In this document: piece by piece, positions 10,770-22,149 of the stretch
How positions within the stretch are numbered: the stretch's first letter is position 1
Layout: each line of letters opens with the position of its first letter
Assembly (NCBI GenBank): GCA_018524725.1
Contig: JAEUWP010000138.1
Span: 1-64,000, forward strand
DNA from: Podaxis mareebaensis
Lineage: Eukaryota; Basidiomycota; Agaricomycetes; Agaricales; Agaricaceae
DNA length: 64,000 nucleotides
Direction of reading: 5' to 3'
The notes under the pieces: model-generated
Seen by the model: the letters and a program-made list of their open reading frames with translations, nothing else
Told to the model about the DNA's origin: nothing
The model's database searches: none
Made by a program: the position numbers and the translations under genes

Positions 10770-12074
10770 TTAGGTGCGAGTGGGTTGATTGAGAGGACGT
10801 TTCAACCTCAGCTGGGGCTGCCAGCTGCCCAGGGATACGTGATACATGCTGACGAGGATGATGTCGTCAAGCGTGATCACTCCCCTCCCGCTGGTGCCCA
10901 CTCGCCAATTGGGATCGGCATCATCTTCAAGGCGCGAATGTTGGCGCTCCTAAAAATAATAGATTACTTCGGTCAAATTTTGGCTCATCTTCGATGATGA
11001 CAATATCTGACACACCTCAATGAAACGTTGAACACATTTGGCTACATTCTTGGCCAGTTTAGCAAGAGTTATTGGTCCCGGTGGACTCCGGAAATCCTTG
11101 GTGGGTATTTGTCTGCTCCATTGGCGGTAACCCGGCCACTGTGAACATGATCAGTATCATGATATTTTTGTGGGCGAGCAATGGAAGCTGACCTCGAGGC
11201 GAATCGAAACGCTGGGACCGCGACCTTCGAAGACTGGGACATCTCGATCTCGAAGGCGCTTCACTCGAGAGTGAAGGGCGTCGGTCAATGAAATACCGCA
11301 CTCGTCCGGACCAGTCATCCAGAAGAATATTGGAGGATCGAGCTCAATCTCTTCCACGTAACGTTTTCTGTCGCTGTTGGTGTGAGGCTTGTACATCTGT
11401 TGAGGTACGAAGGGACCAGAGGGACCAGCTACCGGCAGGGTCAGTGCTTCGCGGAAGAACTGCTGCTGCTGCCGATGCGAGTATATGCCCTTCTTCGTCT
11501 GTTCCTGGAAGACTGATAAGTATTGATTCCCCTCGAACGCATGAGGACTCACAGGAGGTGAGCCGGGAATGGCTCTTGATGGTCGGACATTAGGAGAACT
11601 TCCTGCCGACAATGTGTTGCTGGCTGGGGTGCGAGGCGGTGAGAGTGAGTTCATCGCGGAGAACTCTGGCGACGGGTGACTAGCCATCGATGGCGACGGG
11701 GTGATCCTTGGAGTCCCCTGAGTCCCCATGAGTTGATAGTTCATGTCAGTGTATGAGACTGGATAACGCTGTTGATGACCTTGAACAAGCGGTAGCTGAT
11801 TCCAGCCAGGGTTGGTATATGACACGTTCGGATAATTCTGCGGTTGTCTATCGACAGGGGCCCCATACGATGGGGGGTTGTAATCATGACGCCATTCGTT
11901 GGCGTCTGATCCGTAGGAGGATTCGTTGGGGCAATTTATTAGCCCAAGCCCGGACTGAGCATTGTTCACACTAGTCTGGGGTAAATCGTCGAACTCGGGC
12001 TGCCAGAAAGAACGCATCAGAAACGATTAAGGTGGTGCATTAACAGCAATGCTCACGAGAGTATAGGAAGTCAT
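10770..12074 (-). CDS. Conserved fungal protein of unknown function
   Basis: The start at 12074 gives MTSYTL joined by a GTGAGC..CAG intron to PEFDDLPQTS. The N-terminal half is low-complexity (Pro, Ser, Asn, Tyr, Gln). The C-terminal half looks highly conserved: KPHTNSDRKRYVEEIELDPP, then CGISLTDALHSRVKRLRDRD, FEGRGPSVSIRLEWPGYRQW, SPPGPITLAKLAKNVAKCVQ and, in the last exon after ERQHSRLEDD, DIILVSMYHVSLGSWQPQL. It reads as one folded domain and resembles uncharacterised basidiomycete proteins I have seen, but I cannot name a family. The low-complexity front followed by a basic domain could suit a nuclear regulator; that is a guess. The stop TAA is at 10770-10772. Open sequence upstream of 12074 lacks an ATG and is probably 5' UTR. 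Confidence 0.75.
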
Positions 12075-13075
12075 TCCGCAAGGAAAACTATTTAGAGGAA
12101 GAAGAGCAGAGTGTGAGTTACGATAATACCAACCAGCGAGGTCTTGGTGTCGCTTGGTAGGAGGGGATGTGTAGGGGGGGGGGGAAAGGAGTCTTGACCT
12201 CTATTAGTAGATGAAGGAACAGGCATTTGAGGATCAGAACCCACTGTATTTGTGCTGTTGGTGCTGTTGTCATGTCGGGGATCAGCCACATCAAGGAGTA
12301 CTTGGGTAGGGCTTCAGGTGGGCGACTTTTATAGATTCGCGCGGCCATTACATTTACACATGAGATCACTTTGACGGATTGCCGAATCTGGGGTACGTAC
12401 AAGTTTGGGATGAAAGCTGTAGGGAACGTAGCTTCGGACGACGTTGCTACCCAGCCTCAACTCATCTGGAAAGCTGGAAAATTCTGACCTGGGCGCATGT
12501 CCGTGGATCATGGAGCTGAAAGAGGAAGGATATGATGAAGTTTCAACGGGTACTAGAGACAAACGGCAGGTTCACTAGGCCAACGCGGAAACTGTCATCG
12601 ATTCATGGCTGGGCTAGAATTCCAGAAAGCATGAGGCTGCGTCGACATACTCCATGAGAGTCGTTCATGCCCAAAAAGGTGGACTTTGAACCGCCTTCCG
12701 AGTTGCGCCCTTAGTCTGCGTGCACAGCATCAATTGACGGTCGAGCGTTCGCACGAGATGAGATCAAGCTCGAAACTTGCGGACTTCCCAAGCTGCTGTT
12801 GGACAATCTAACGAAAACGGAACCATTGGCAGGTGACTTTTGATGCGATATCCTTGATGGACTGATAACTGCCAGCTCGCAGAGATACTAACCAGTCGAT
12901 GCGGTTTGGAAAAGATCGGAGCTGTGTTGGAATATTCCCCTGAGGCTGTGTACCAACCAATGATATGCTCAACAACAGCTTACCAAATATGCACATCCAC
13001 GTGACCGTAATTCTCGCGTCTACAGCGCATATTGATCCATATTCTGCACCCACTACCCCGTATCTTCGCAGGGCT
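12075..13075. promoter_or_regulatory. Bidirectional promoter region (unknown gene / LEO1)
   Basis: One kilobase separates the two divergent starts. A palindromic CACGTG E-box lies at 12998-13003, 73 bp upstream of the LEO1 ATG, where bHLH factors could bind. Poly-G/C runs occur near 12172-12182. No other gene is supported. Confidence 0.4.
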
Positions 13076-14769
13076 ATGTCTTCGCTTTCCGGCGCACTGG
13101 ATGAATCTGCCCTGAAGCCAGTAAAGCCAGACCCATCTCCTGCCAATGACGTAGAAATGCACGCACAATCTAACAATGCAGCCTCCGATTCTGAGAGTGC
13201 CGGCCACCAAGAACAGGATGAAGAAATGGCCGACCTCTTTGGTAACGACGATGTCGAGGAGCAACCGAAACATGAGAGGTTCGAAATCTCACGTGTGTCA
13301 TCTGGCGATAAGGCCTTACCTCCAAATATTACAGAAGTGCGTCCCCCACAGCCTCAGGACCCGAATCAGACAGACTCCCGTCACCTGAAAGAGAACGCCG
13401 CCAGGCACTTGAATATGAGGAGGACGAAATTCCGCCGGACACAGGCGATGTAGTTAAGGAAGCCGATGTCTCCTTTCCGAACCTGCCTATCCCAAAAAGT
13501 TCAGACGGAAATGTGAGTTTTCTCGCCGCGTCGGACCTCGTGGTCTAGCGGCACGTTGCTCATGTATATTTTGCCAGAACTGGGTAATTCGTTTACCCAA
13601 TTTCGTCAAAGTGGACACAAAGCCGTTCCATCCAGATACCTACCTCGGCCCCGAAGAAGAAGAATCTATGCAAGCCGAGAGCTTACGGGAAAAGAGCATG
13701 TCCATCAAATTGAAAGTTGAAAACACCGTCCGGTGGAGGTGGATTAAAGATGCTAACGGCGTGGATGTAAGCCCGGCGCGGAGTTTTGGAACGGCGATTC
13801 CATTTGTCTGACCCCACTCTCTAGCAACGTCAATCAAATAGTCGGGTTATACGTTGGTCGGATGGCACACTAAGTCTTCTACTAGGGAAAGAACTTTTCG
13901 ACATCACCCAGACCATCGATACCTCGGCAGGTGTCCCCCGACAGGTTGCCGGCACCTCTGCATTGCAATCACAGTCGCAACTCGGTCAATCCCAATCCCA
14001 AACATCCGGCCTCAAGTCACAAGGTTTAACATATCTCGTCGCACAGCACAAACGGTCGCAAGTACTACAATCTGAGGCGGTGATCACCGGCTACATGAGT
14101 TTGCGACCCACTGGCATGCAATCAGAGACGCATCGCATGTTGGTACGTGCAGTAGGCCAGAAACATAGCAAAGTGGCGCGGTTGCGCATGGCACCTGATC
14201 CTCCCGTGGATCCTGAGCTTGGCCTCAAAGAATTGGCCAAGCAGAGCGCAAGGAAGTCGAGGCGGAAGAGCGACTTTGATGACCTTGGTACTGGGCGGAG
14301 GAGACGACAAACGCGACGTCCAACGGATACTGGAGCTCTTTGGAGCAGTGATGAAGATGCTGGCGGCGAATATGACAACTACGATGACGAAGATGAGGAC
14401 GGAGGTATCGGTTCTTCGGCACGAAAAGCCAAGCGAAAGGGCGGGGAAAAGAAGGCTGGAGAGGACTACCAGGAGGATGACTTTGTCGTCGCTGATTCGT
14501 CAGAAGAGGAGGGCGGCTCGAAGAGGAAACGCGCAAAGGACACAAGCGATGGTGAAGAAGACCCCCTTGATCGCCTTGATGCCAAAATCGAGGAACAGGA
14601 TGCGAAGAAACGCAACAAGTCAGGCAAGTCAGGCGATGCCTCAGATGAGACTGATGAAGACGGTATGGATGTGGAGAGCGAGGAAGAAGACGAGGACGAT
14701 TTCAAAGTCAGACGTGTAGGAGGCGGACGCAAGCGCACGCACATCTCCATGGAAGACGAGGAAGAGTAA
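13076..14769 (+). CDS. LEO1: RNA polymerase II-associated Paf1 complex subunit Leo1
   Basis: Four exons (13076-13292, 13352-13512, 13578-13766, 13825-14769) encode the Leo1 domain: SDRLPSPERERRQALEYEED, WVIRLPNFVKVDTKPFHPDT, NTVRWRW, SRVIRWSDGTLSLLLGKELF, TYLVAQHKRSQVLQSEAVI and LVRAVGQKHSKVARLRMAPD. The acidic N-terminus and very acidic, KR-rich C-terminus (about 150 residues ending SMEDEEE) are usual for the family. Leo1 pairs with Paf1 in the Paf1 complex, which travels with RNA polymerase II and promotes H2B ubiquitination and H3K4 methylation. ATG 13076 (MSSLSGALDE) is preferred over an upstream in-frame ATG because its N-terminus looks natural. The first intron acceptor is the least certain boundary. 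Confidence 0.93.
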
Positions 14770-14858
14770 CAATAATGTTTGTAATGTACAGTACTCTCTT
14801 GTCACACGACACCACTTTCAGCCTCCTCCAGATACCATAGCTTCTAGATATGTACTAC

Positions 14859-17248
14859 CTACTTTCGAGTCTCACCTGGTCTATCTCTCAGAATGCCATC
14901 ATCATCCCATTCCCGAGACGGTTGGATCGAATCCACGACTTTTTGGTTTTCTGGGTTATCCTTGAGGAGGTTGCGTAGTGTGAATATCGCATGCTCCCGT
15001 AAAACTATTGCAAGAAATTGTATCAATGCACCCACGAGGAGTCCGCAAGTGTCAAAAACAGTCACGATTCGGACAAAACGGACTTACAAGGATTACGATC
15101 ATCAATGACACACATGTTCATAACAACTTCAATTCCGCCAGCCTCCCGGACACGATCTTGCACTGCCTTTGTCTCGTGACAGAGAATTCCGAGTAATCTC
15201 ACAAGATCACGCTTCAAGTAGGCGAAGCCATGATCATCAACGGCGACGGCAGCTGCTTGTCCTTGCCCTTGTGGCGTACTTGGGCTTGATGCATTCGATG
15301 ATGGCCCAGTTGGAGGCACGGGTCGGCCAAAATTGATTCGGGGTAAAAACTTATCCAGAAGACGGAGCAGTTCTGGGTGAAGTAATAACCAGGCATTGTT
15401 AGCCAGGAGAATCAGCGGTTCCAGAACAGGGCACATCAAGAGACCCATCAAATGACGGTGCCGCACCCATGGAAACCAAATGAGTAGGAACTCACCAATT
15501 AAACATTCGGCAACTCCAACACCTGATGTCCGTGCCTCGTTTAAATAGCTTTTCATGTTCGTCTTCGGGCTAATATCCTCCTGGAGACCCAACCGGACAG
15601 CATTTTCCTCAGCCTCGATGGCTACTGTTACCATGCACTGCGTAACCAGAACCAGTGCCTCGCAGACTTTGGGCAACATGACATCAAGACTTTTGAGCGA
15701 TCCAGGTGTCTGGATCTGGGTGTCTGGTGATTCCATATTATTCGTAGAGGACGAAGCGGGTGACACGGATCTATCCGATCGCGCGTGCTTGAGATCGGAT
15801 TGGTCCGAGTAGTTATCACTGTCTTTTTTGGTGTCCAATCCTAGCGAGTGGCGAATTGAATTCTGAGCGTATCGAGATAGCGAGAAGAAGGCCCTTGTCA
15901 GCATTGGTGTGAGAGAGATATGAATTTGAAGCGTTTCAGGTTTGATAGGCGTTTGAGGCATGGATTGATTGGATTGGAGGTAGGAGTCGATTATTTTAAG
16001 CAATGTCGTTTGATGTGGAGTGACGACTTCCTCCAGTCTACGAACATCTTGTGATTTAGTTGTGATTGAAAGGGAAGCGTAGAAATGATTACTCGCATAA
16101 TAAACTGTTTATACAGGGGGGCTGCGAGTCCCTCCTCGATGATACGTGATAGGATACTGTACCTGAAGACAACGTCAGTTGAGAATATCAAAGCAGTCGG
16201 GCAAAGTCGAACCCAATATCAAAGGCTTGTGCTCCTTCTGTACCTTCCCCTGCCTCAAACAAACGTAACATATTGTCTAGTAAACATACACAGATACGGG
16301 TGCCGACTTGAGATTTGCACAGCAGTTTCCTAACGCGCTTTAGTTCACTCGTTCGAAATAGTTCAAAACCTTTGATACTCACGTCCGTTTTCGTGATTCA
16401 TACAAACAGTTGGAAATAAATATCAAAGTGCTTAGTAGCGTTTTGGCATCAGGAGAACCCAAGAGGCGGCTGTGATTTTCGGCAGTTGGCAAGGTTTATT
16501 CAAGATATGTCGCCTGCACGTACATTACGACAACCTGATCCTCTGGTAGACTGAGGTAGGTTTCCCAAAGCTGATCCATAAGCTCCTCATGGCCCGTCAC
16601 GAGGTTCGAGAGTGCCTGGGTCAAAAGTCTCGCGACGATAATGGCTGTCACGCCGAGTTAGGCATGAGATGAGGACAGATTTACAGCTTCACTACTCACA
16701 CCTCTCATCCTCCATTGCCGACCAGGATGTATAATAGTGCAATAGCCGTCGTAACTCCGGCTCATTGGTACTGAATCAGACCCTTGAGTGGCTGTGATGA
16801 CGTCCAAGAGGTAGCACAACTTACAACGCCCTAGACTGATTATCGGGCGCACCAGCAACTAGATTCCGAGTAAATTTTGCAACCGTTATACATAGAGATG
16901 TAAGGGCTTGTTGTTTTGGGGTTTTTCCATCATCATCATCCTCCGAATCATCGGCGTCCCAGAATGTCGAATGGGCCCGTGCAAGGTCTCTCCACAGTTT
17001 GCGTAAAGACGGCCAAACGGCTACGTCTGAGCCAAGTGTTATCCTGCATTTTCGTTGCTTTGTGTCAGATTCAGGAGCGTACACGCGAGACTGGGACAGC
17101 CGTACCGAGCCTTGCTACTCTTCGCGAGATCAGGCGATATGTTGTCAAGAGTCTGCACAAGCGAGTGAATGGAATCAATGCTCTTGATGTCGAACTGGGC
17201 ACAGGCTGTTGTAAACTTGGTGCTCAATGGGCTCGTCGTTTCTGTCAT
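14859..17248 (-). CDS. Ataxin-10 / Ctr86 family protein
   Basis: Minus-strand exons run from METETTS-like start MTETTSPLSTK at 17248 to RPGETRK at 14859, with about seven introns. The C-terminal block shows the ataxin-10 domain signature: LKRDLVRLLGILCHETKAVQ, DRVREAGGIEVVMNMCVIDD, then across an intron RNPFLREHAIFTLRNLLKDN and PENQKVVDSI. The upstream part is helical and repeat-like (ARM-type), with an acidic DADDSEDDDDGK loop. Ataxin-10 family members are cytoplasmic ARM-repeat proteins linked to cytokinesis and signalling; yeast Ctr86 is essential but poorly defined. It converges on LEO1 with only 89 bp between stop codons. Middle exon boundaries (about 16080-16700) were not all resolved. 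Confidence 0.85.
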
Positions 17249-17386
17249 GGTGGGCAGAAAGCAAGAGATGGAGGACGTACAAGGTGGAGACGTGCAGCAT
17301 TACTGTAATTGATGGTCATGGCCGCTCATCACAGAGTTTCTTTGATTGACATTTACCTGTCACCCTCCTCCCTCCTCGCTCCCACC

Positions 17387-18146
17387 ATGAGCGCCAACGA
17401 CTCCTCCAAACTCAACGTCTCGCTCGAGCCTCATCTCGTGGAAACTCTGAGACCGTTACCGGACTTGTTGCCGGCCACTCTAGCCGACGAACTCAGGTCA
17501 TATATCTTGGACACGCCCAAGGACATCATCCCATATTCGACTCTTCTTGCCATCTCACAATGGTCAAGAACACCAGGGGGCAGAGACAGTTTGGAGAAAC
17601 ATATACCTCCCCTAGATCCTGGCTCATATATGATGGTCTCCCTCCTTGCAGGCGTCAAGACTTCGCCTGAGCGTAATTTTGGCACATACAAGCCTCCACC
17701 TGGGCCGGAACAACTCGCAGAACAACAGAAACGCGAAAGACGGGAGATCACGGCTATTCTCAATGCTCTGCTGAGCATTTTTGGAGTAGGGTTCACCACC
17801 TGGTGGGCAGCGGACAAGTTGCACTGGAGAGACCAATGGGTACGGTGTTTGTTTCCTTGTTTCCTCAACAACCGTGCTCATTTTCTTACAGCGTGTGTTA
17901 CTAGCTCTAGCTGCATCATTCATCGTTGCTATAGCTGAAGGCGGGCTATTCATCATCTGGCGGTCTCGCCAAGGTACTTCAGATTCACGCCGACAATCTC
18001 GCCACAATGCTCTCGCGACCAGGCACAAAAAGATCGACGATGAGGCGGACGACGCAAACGAAACACATATCAAAATTGAACCGCAGCAATCGTCCAAAGA
18101 AACCCCAACACTACCCACCAATAACCTACGCCAGCGCCGTCTGTAG
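17387..18146 (+). CDS. VMA12: V-ATPase assembly factor Vma12 (TMEM199-like)
   Basis: Exons 17387-17839 and 17892-18146 give about 235 residues. The N-terminal cytosolic part (LSYSTLLAISQW-like helix, SYMMVSLLAGVK) is followed by an ILNALLSIFGVGFTTWWAAD transmembrane hairpin segment, a W-R-x-x-W turn and a second membrane segment (RVLLALAASFIVAIAEGGLF), then a charged tail. This layout is the ER-resident Vma12 family, which with Vma22 helps assemble the V0 sector of the vacuolar H+-ATPase. ATG 17387 is preferred; an upstream in-frame ATG adds an unrelated leader. It is divergent from the ataxin-10 gene with about 140 bp between starts, so the two likely share a promoter. Confidence 0.88.
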
Positions 18147-18178
18147 ATCAGTAAGTTACGAACTGATCTGGTGGCACC

Positions 18179-19169
18179 CTATTGATATGTCTGTAATCTC
18201 CGCAACAGCAAAGATAGGTACCACCCCGTCAATCCCCATATTTCAACTCTGCCTTCTTCCCCGGAGCCTACTTCATCTGGTAGCAATTCACCATGGACTG
18301 CCTCTGTGCTGACTGAGGTGGAGCCACTTGCACCCGAAAGCACTTCAGCAGAACGAACGAGATCTGTAACATCCACAGCCCAATATGGTCGCTCGCCACG
18401 AAATAGATAGGATCGCAACCTTGCGGGCGCAGTCAATTCTGTCAGAGGAACGTGAAACACAACGGCCACTTCCGATACCGACATGACTCGTCGAACTTGA
18501 TCAAGGTCCAGCGAGGGATAGGGGTAGTCATCTGATTCCAGCTGTTCGGTACCTCTTGCGTGTACGAACCCCTACGATACCGTCTCCAGTGTTAGCTTGA
18601 TTACAATGTAATGGATGAGATCTAAAACGCACTACATATGGCCATACGCACATGTCACCCCGAAGGTTGACTTCTGGCGGACCAATCTCACCAAGGACAT
18701 CAACTTCCTCTGGTCGTATGCCCAGCTCTTCTTCGGTTTCTCTCAACGCGCCATCCAAAAACGACGCGTCGGTCTATAGCCTCGTGTCAGTAAGCTATCA
18801 GAAAGTCGTGGTGTTTGTGCACCAACATCATCTATCCTTCCTCCTGGGAAGCTATCTATCATGTTCAGACATGTCTTGGCCCAACGTGCTGCAACCTCAC
18901 CTCACCTCGCCCGAGTGATTTCGTAGATTCTTTGCCCTTACTTGAAATAGAATCCCAGGCTTTCCTTCAACATTGCATAGGGGAATCAATACCCCTGCAT
19001 TACGCGATTTACTTTCGTGTGACTGTTGGAGCGGACTCGGTGACTGGTCTGACTGTTGGACAACTGAGAGAGCGAGACGGAGCGTCTTGAGTGAGTTTGG
19101 AGTGAATGGTTTGGTGAGACTGAGGAATGAAGAAGATCTGAGAACACTTGCGGTCCCTTGAATGGACAT
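18179..19169 (-). CDS. PCD1: CoA-diphosphatase-type Nudix hydrolase
   Basis: The spliced protein carries the NuCoA signature upstream of the Nudix box (ILFQVRAKNLRNHSGEVSFP, GGRIDD), then TDASFLDGALRETEEELGI, the Nudix box with its metal-binding REx2EE. Later parts (LGEIGPPEV, VWPYVGFVHARG, VSEVAVVFHVPL) fit NUDT7/NUDT8/Pcd1 enzymes, which split CoA and CoA derivatives into 3',5'-ADP and (acyl)phosphopantetheine. The start at 19169 (MSIQGTASVLRSSSFLSL) gives an Arg/Ser-rich, acid-free N-terminus that could be a mitochondrial presequence. The C-terminus ends RRLQTYQ and lacks a peroxisomal SKL-type signal, unlike yeast Pcd1. Introns lie before SFPGG, between the two halves of the box and after VWPYV. 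Upstream in-frame ATGs exist but look like leader sequence. Confidence 0.88.
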
Positions 19170-19492
19170 GGTTGTAGAAAGAGGGGCTTGCAACGTCATT
19201 AAAGTCATCCGGAGTGACACTGCGCACTTAGTTCGGATCAACACTCCCGGGGCATACTGCATGATCTGAGCGAGCAGCACTGAACAACGAACCGCTCCGC
19301 AGATTTAAGCTCTGAGCAGGGGAAACCGAGGTACGTTGTAAATGCTAGGAGTGGAAACTGTGTTGGAGTTCTCAGTGATGGCTCGTATTATCCTGGCGAA
19401 TTCTGCGAAAAAGAGCCGCAGCAAAGATCTCACTTTATTGAGGTGGGATGAACTTGAATGGGACGACGTGCAATAAAGTACCGATGTCAAAT
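19170..19492. promoter_or_regulatory. Promoter region of the Nudix gene
   Basis: 323 bp lie between the Nudix start (minus) and the stop of the upstream transporter gene on the same strand. No strong motif was recognised. Confidence 0.4.
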
Positions 19493-21630
19493 TTAGTTTA
19501 CTTTCTCGATATTGTCAGAAGATGAATCGTTCTTAGTCCGATATGACTCGTCATCTGACACTCGTCGGGCTGGGTCGACCGCGCCCACCTGGTGGAGCGT
19601 GAACCATGCAGACGGCAGTGAGACAGTCCAGAAAACGAGGTTGATGATAACCACGTAGAACGGGTTCAATTTTCTAGTACAACGTATCAGCGAGCCTATT
19701 CGACTTGAGCAGGAGTGACTTGCAAAGAATTGATACCAAACGAAACGCATTGTACCCAGGACTCAACTCTAAGTAAAAGTCTCGCGTGTCGAGTGAGTTG
19801 ATGCGTTCCATCGCCGAGAGAACCAACGATCCAGTACTATGTGGCGTATCAGCATCAGCAGACGCCGCAGACATGTAGTCCGTTGAGATAGAGTCTCACC
19901 AGGTAATTCTGGACCATGTTTCCCGCTGTATTCAACATAATGTACAGACCAAATCCACGCCCGAATTCGGGACTCGTCCAATCAAGTTTTCCAGGGTTGT
20001 TATTGGATATTCGTGTTGGATGATCATAGCCCAGACAAAGATTCCTGTAAACACCACGACGGCAAAAAATCCTGCTATACGGGAGCGCCGCTGTACAGCA
20101 CAAGTTTAACAATGCAGTAGGTCGTCCCAAAGAGGCACTAACGCACAGGGACCACTGCTGTGAATCGAGGAACATTCCAAGAATTGTTGTCGCTACCACT
20201 CCTGTGATAGCTGACAAGAAATCTCCTAGCACCCGTGCGCGGACCTAGGATCTGTTGTGTAAGCCAATAAGTCATGGAACCAAGCCCGACTTATGCTAAA
20301 GTAGAGTGTCAAGAATGTGGAAGAATAGCCCCAGTAGAGCCAACTACCCGTGATTTACTTCAGTGTTTGTATCTTCGACATCACGAACTTTCCAACTTAC
20401 TGAAGGACAGAGGCAACAACAGGCCCATTTTCCGCGTCGAAACTGGAACCTGTTCCCAGGTCGAAGTCTTGGCCTCCACTCTGACCTTCGTGCCATCTTC
20501 TCGTTGAACCTTTTCGGGATTGGATGTGAGGAATGCGGCCGGAGGTGTGACCGCTTGGAAAATGATGAACGTCAGAAGAGTGGTGTAAGAGATTTTGCCT
20601 CCAGTAGAGCGATGAATGTTGAGTCCGAGGTTAATAGCACTGTTGGGAGTGGGGTCGGTAGTTGGTCACTGCGTTTTCAGCGGTGAGCTTACCCTCCCAC
20701 AATTTGACCACTGTTTTTGAAGGCGAGCCAGATAGCGAGGTACCGTCCTCGTTTCTGGTGTTCAGGGTATGCAAGAACAATCGCTCCCTGTTGCGAATCA
20801 GATTAGCAAAGTTTCAAAGGGCACAGGTATCCGTACTTCTGCTGCCCAGTACAGACCGGCGGAGAGGCCGCAGATCACGGCTGCAAATGTCACGAACCAC
20901 TCCTAGGAAACTCGTGAGGTTCGACTAATGGCGGAAACTGAGTTTCCTGGATTCACTGTGCCGTAGCGATTATTCTGGTCTAACAAGAGTTAGAGGTGGG
21001 CATAAAAATACACGAAGGGAGCCTACATAATGAGGCAGAGTATGGTGCCCAGCCAAGCGTTCCTGGAATAAGGGTATACTTCGCTCCAATTGAATTGGCG
21101 GGGATAGAACTACAGATGCAGAGTAAGCCCATGAGGGCAAAGACAATTCTTGAGGTCGTTTAGCTTCCATTTAACCATGCTAATAGCCTCGGCCTTACGA
21201 ATTTGCTGCACTGTCTGGAGCATGAGAGTTCGGAGATTCCAAGAGAGAAATACAAGCCGTACTTGACAAGACAGGGTTCGAGAGCACCTCCTGCACCCAA
21301 GCTGTTGTTCACATTTCTAAGATCGCCGCGGTCAGTATGTATCCTGAAATACCGAGCGAATCGTTTGTACCATAGGCCAGGTCCTAGGAAGCTGATACTA
21401 TTTTAGGAGTGAATCGACCATCTTGGAACACAGCAAGCGACAAGATACACGGACATTCCGGCGGCCAGTATCTGGAACAAAGTGCTTCTGAAGGATTTGT
21501 GGACAGTAGCCTAGGGAGCGTCCAGTATTGACTCCGAAGATTTGGTCATAACGGAATATTAGGGAAAGGGGTGGGGGATGCAACAGGTCAGACCGTTACG
21601 CCAGCCAGGCCGACTTACTACACTCTCCAT
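19493..21630 (-). pseudogene. UNC93-like MFS transporter, two apparent frameshifts
   Basis: Minus-strand exons joined by short GT-AG introns give an UNC93/DUF895-type 11-12 TM transporter: FRSTLFQILAAGIISFLGPG, NVNNSLGAGGALEP, GAKYTLIPGTLGWAPY, EWFVTFAAVICGLSAGLYWA, GAIVLAYPEHQKRGRYLAIW, VRARVLGDFLSAITGVVATT, YWIVGSLGDG and NPFYVVIINLVFW. The 5' two thirds are clean once introns are removed. Two breaks remain: between IFVWAMIIQHEYP and KLDWTSPEFGRGFGLY near 19990-20010, and between QCVSFGINSLQ and KLNPFYVV near 19680-19730, where the reading phase changes with no intron that fixes it. Either the gene is recently inactivated or the assembly has single-base errors. Start MESV at 21630 is tentative. 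A transposon copy ends 118 bp upstream. Substrate unknown. Confidence 0.7.
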
Positions 21631-22039
21631 TAAATGGCTTGCATCAGAGAATGGGAAAGGATGGCGCGATGAGTGCGAAAAATTAGAGACCGTGTGTTAA
21701 GCGTACAGATGGTGTGGAACTAAGTTCGTACAGGAAAGAAGAAACGGATACAGTCGCCTCTGTCTTAACCCATACCTGTCATAACCCATACTCTGTAATA
21801 ACCCATAGGATTTCCATGTGACGAAGTTCGTTCGCAGGGATTTGTAAGCAAAAACCCATAACTCCCTGATACCCCATAACCCATAGCTATTTCGGCTCGA
21901 AACCCCATAGCGCCCACTGCCATAAATAGTATTATAGCACATTAGGATAGTAACGTTTGGGCGTCTCGTCGTCGTAACCTGGGAACCGGGAGGAGACTCA
22001 GAAGTCGAACTGTCCTTCTGTAAAGATTTCACATCTATT

Positions 22040-22129
22040 ATGCCCCCTACTAAGTCTAGTCCTACACTCGTTCAAATTCTTGAGAAGGGCTACACAGTGC
22101 TCGAGCGAGAAATACTTCCACAACCCTGA
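22040..22129 (+). CDS. Short ORF inside transposon copy A
   Basis: ATG at 22040 opens a 29-codon frame (MPPTKSSPTLVQILEKGYTV and on) that stops at TGA shortly before the 100-codon ORF, in another frame. It may be the first exon or the remnant N-terminus of the same ancestral protein; no intron joins the two cleanly. The same arrangement is present in copy B. Function unknown. Confidence 0.3.
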   Translation: MPPTKSSPTLVQILEKGYTVLEREILPQP

Positions 22130-22149
22130 CCACGAGCAAAGGGGAATTG

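Noticed and set aside
12092..12289. Upstream exon for the conserved unknown gene starting MADPRHD
   Set aside because: The apparent first codon is GTG and no in-frame ATG precedes it; an ATG at 12074 joins the conserved frame cleanly.
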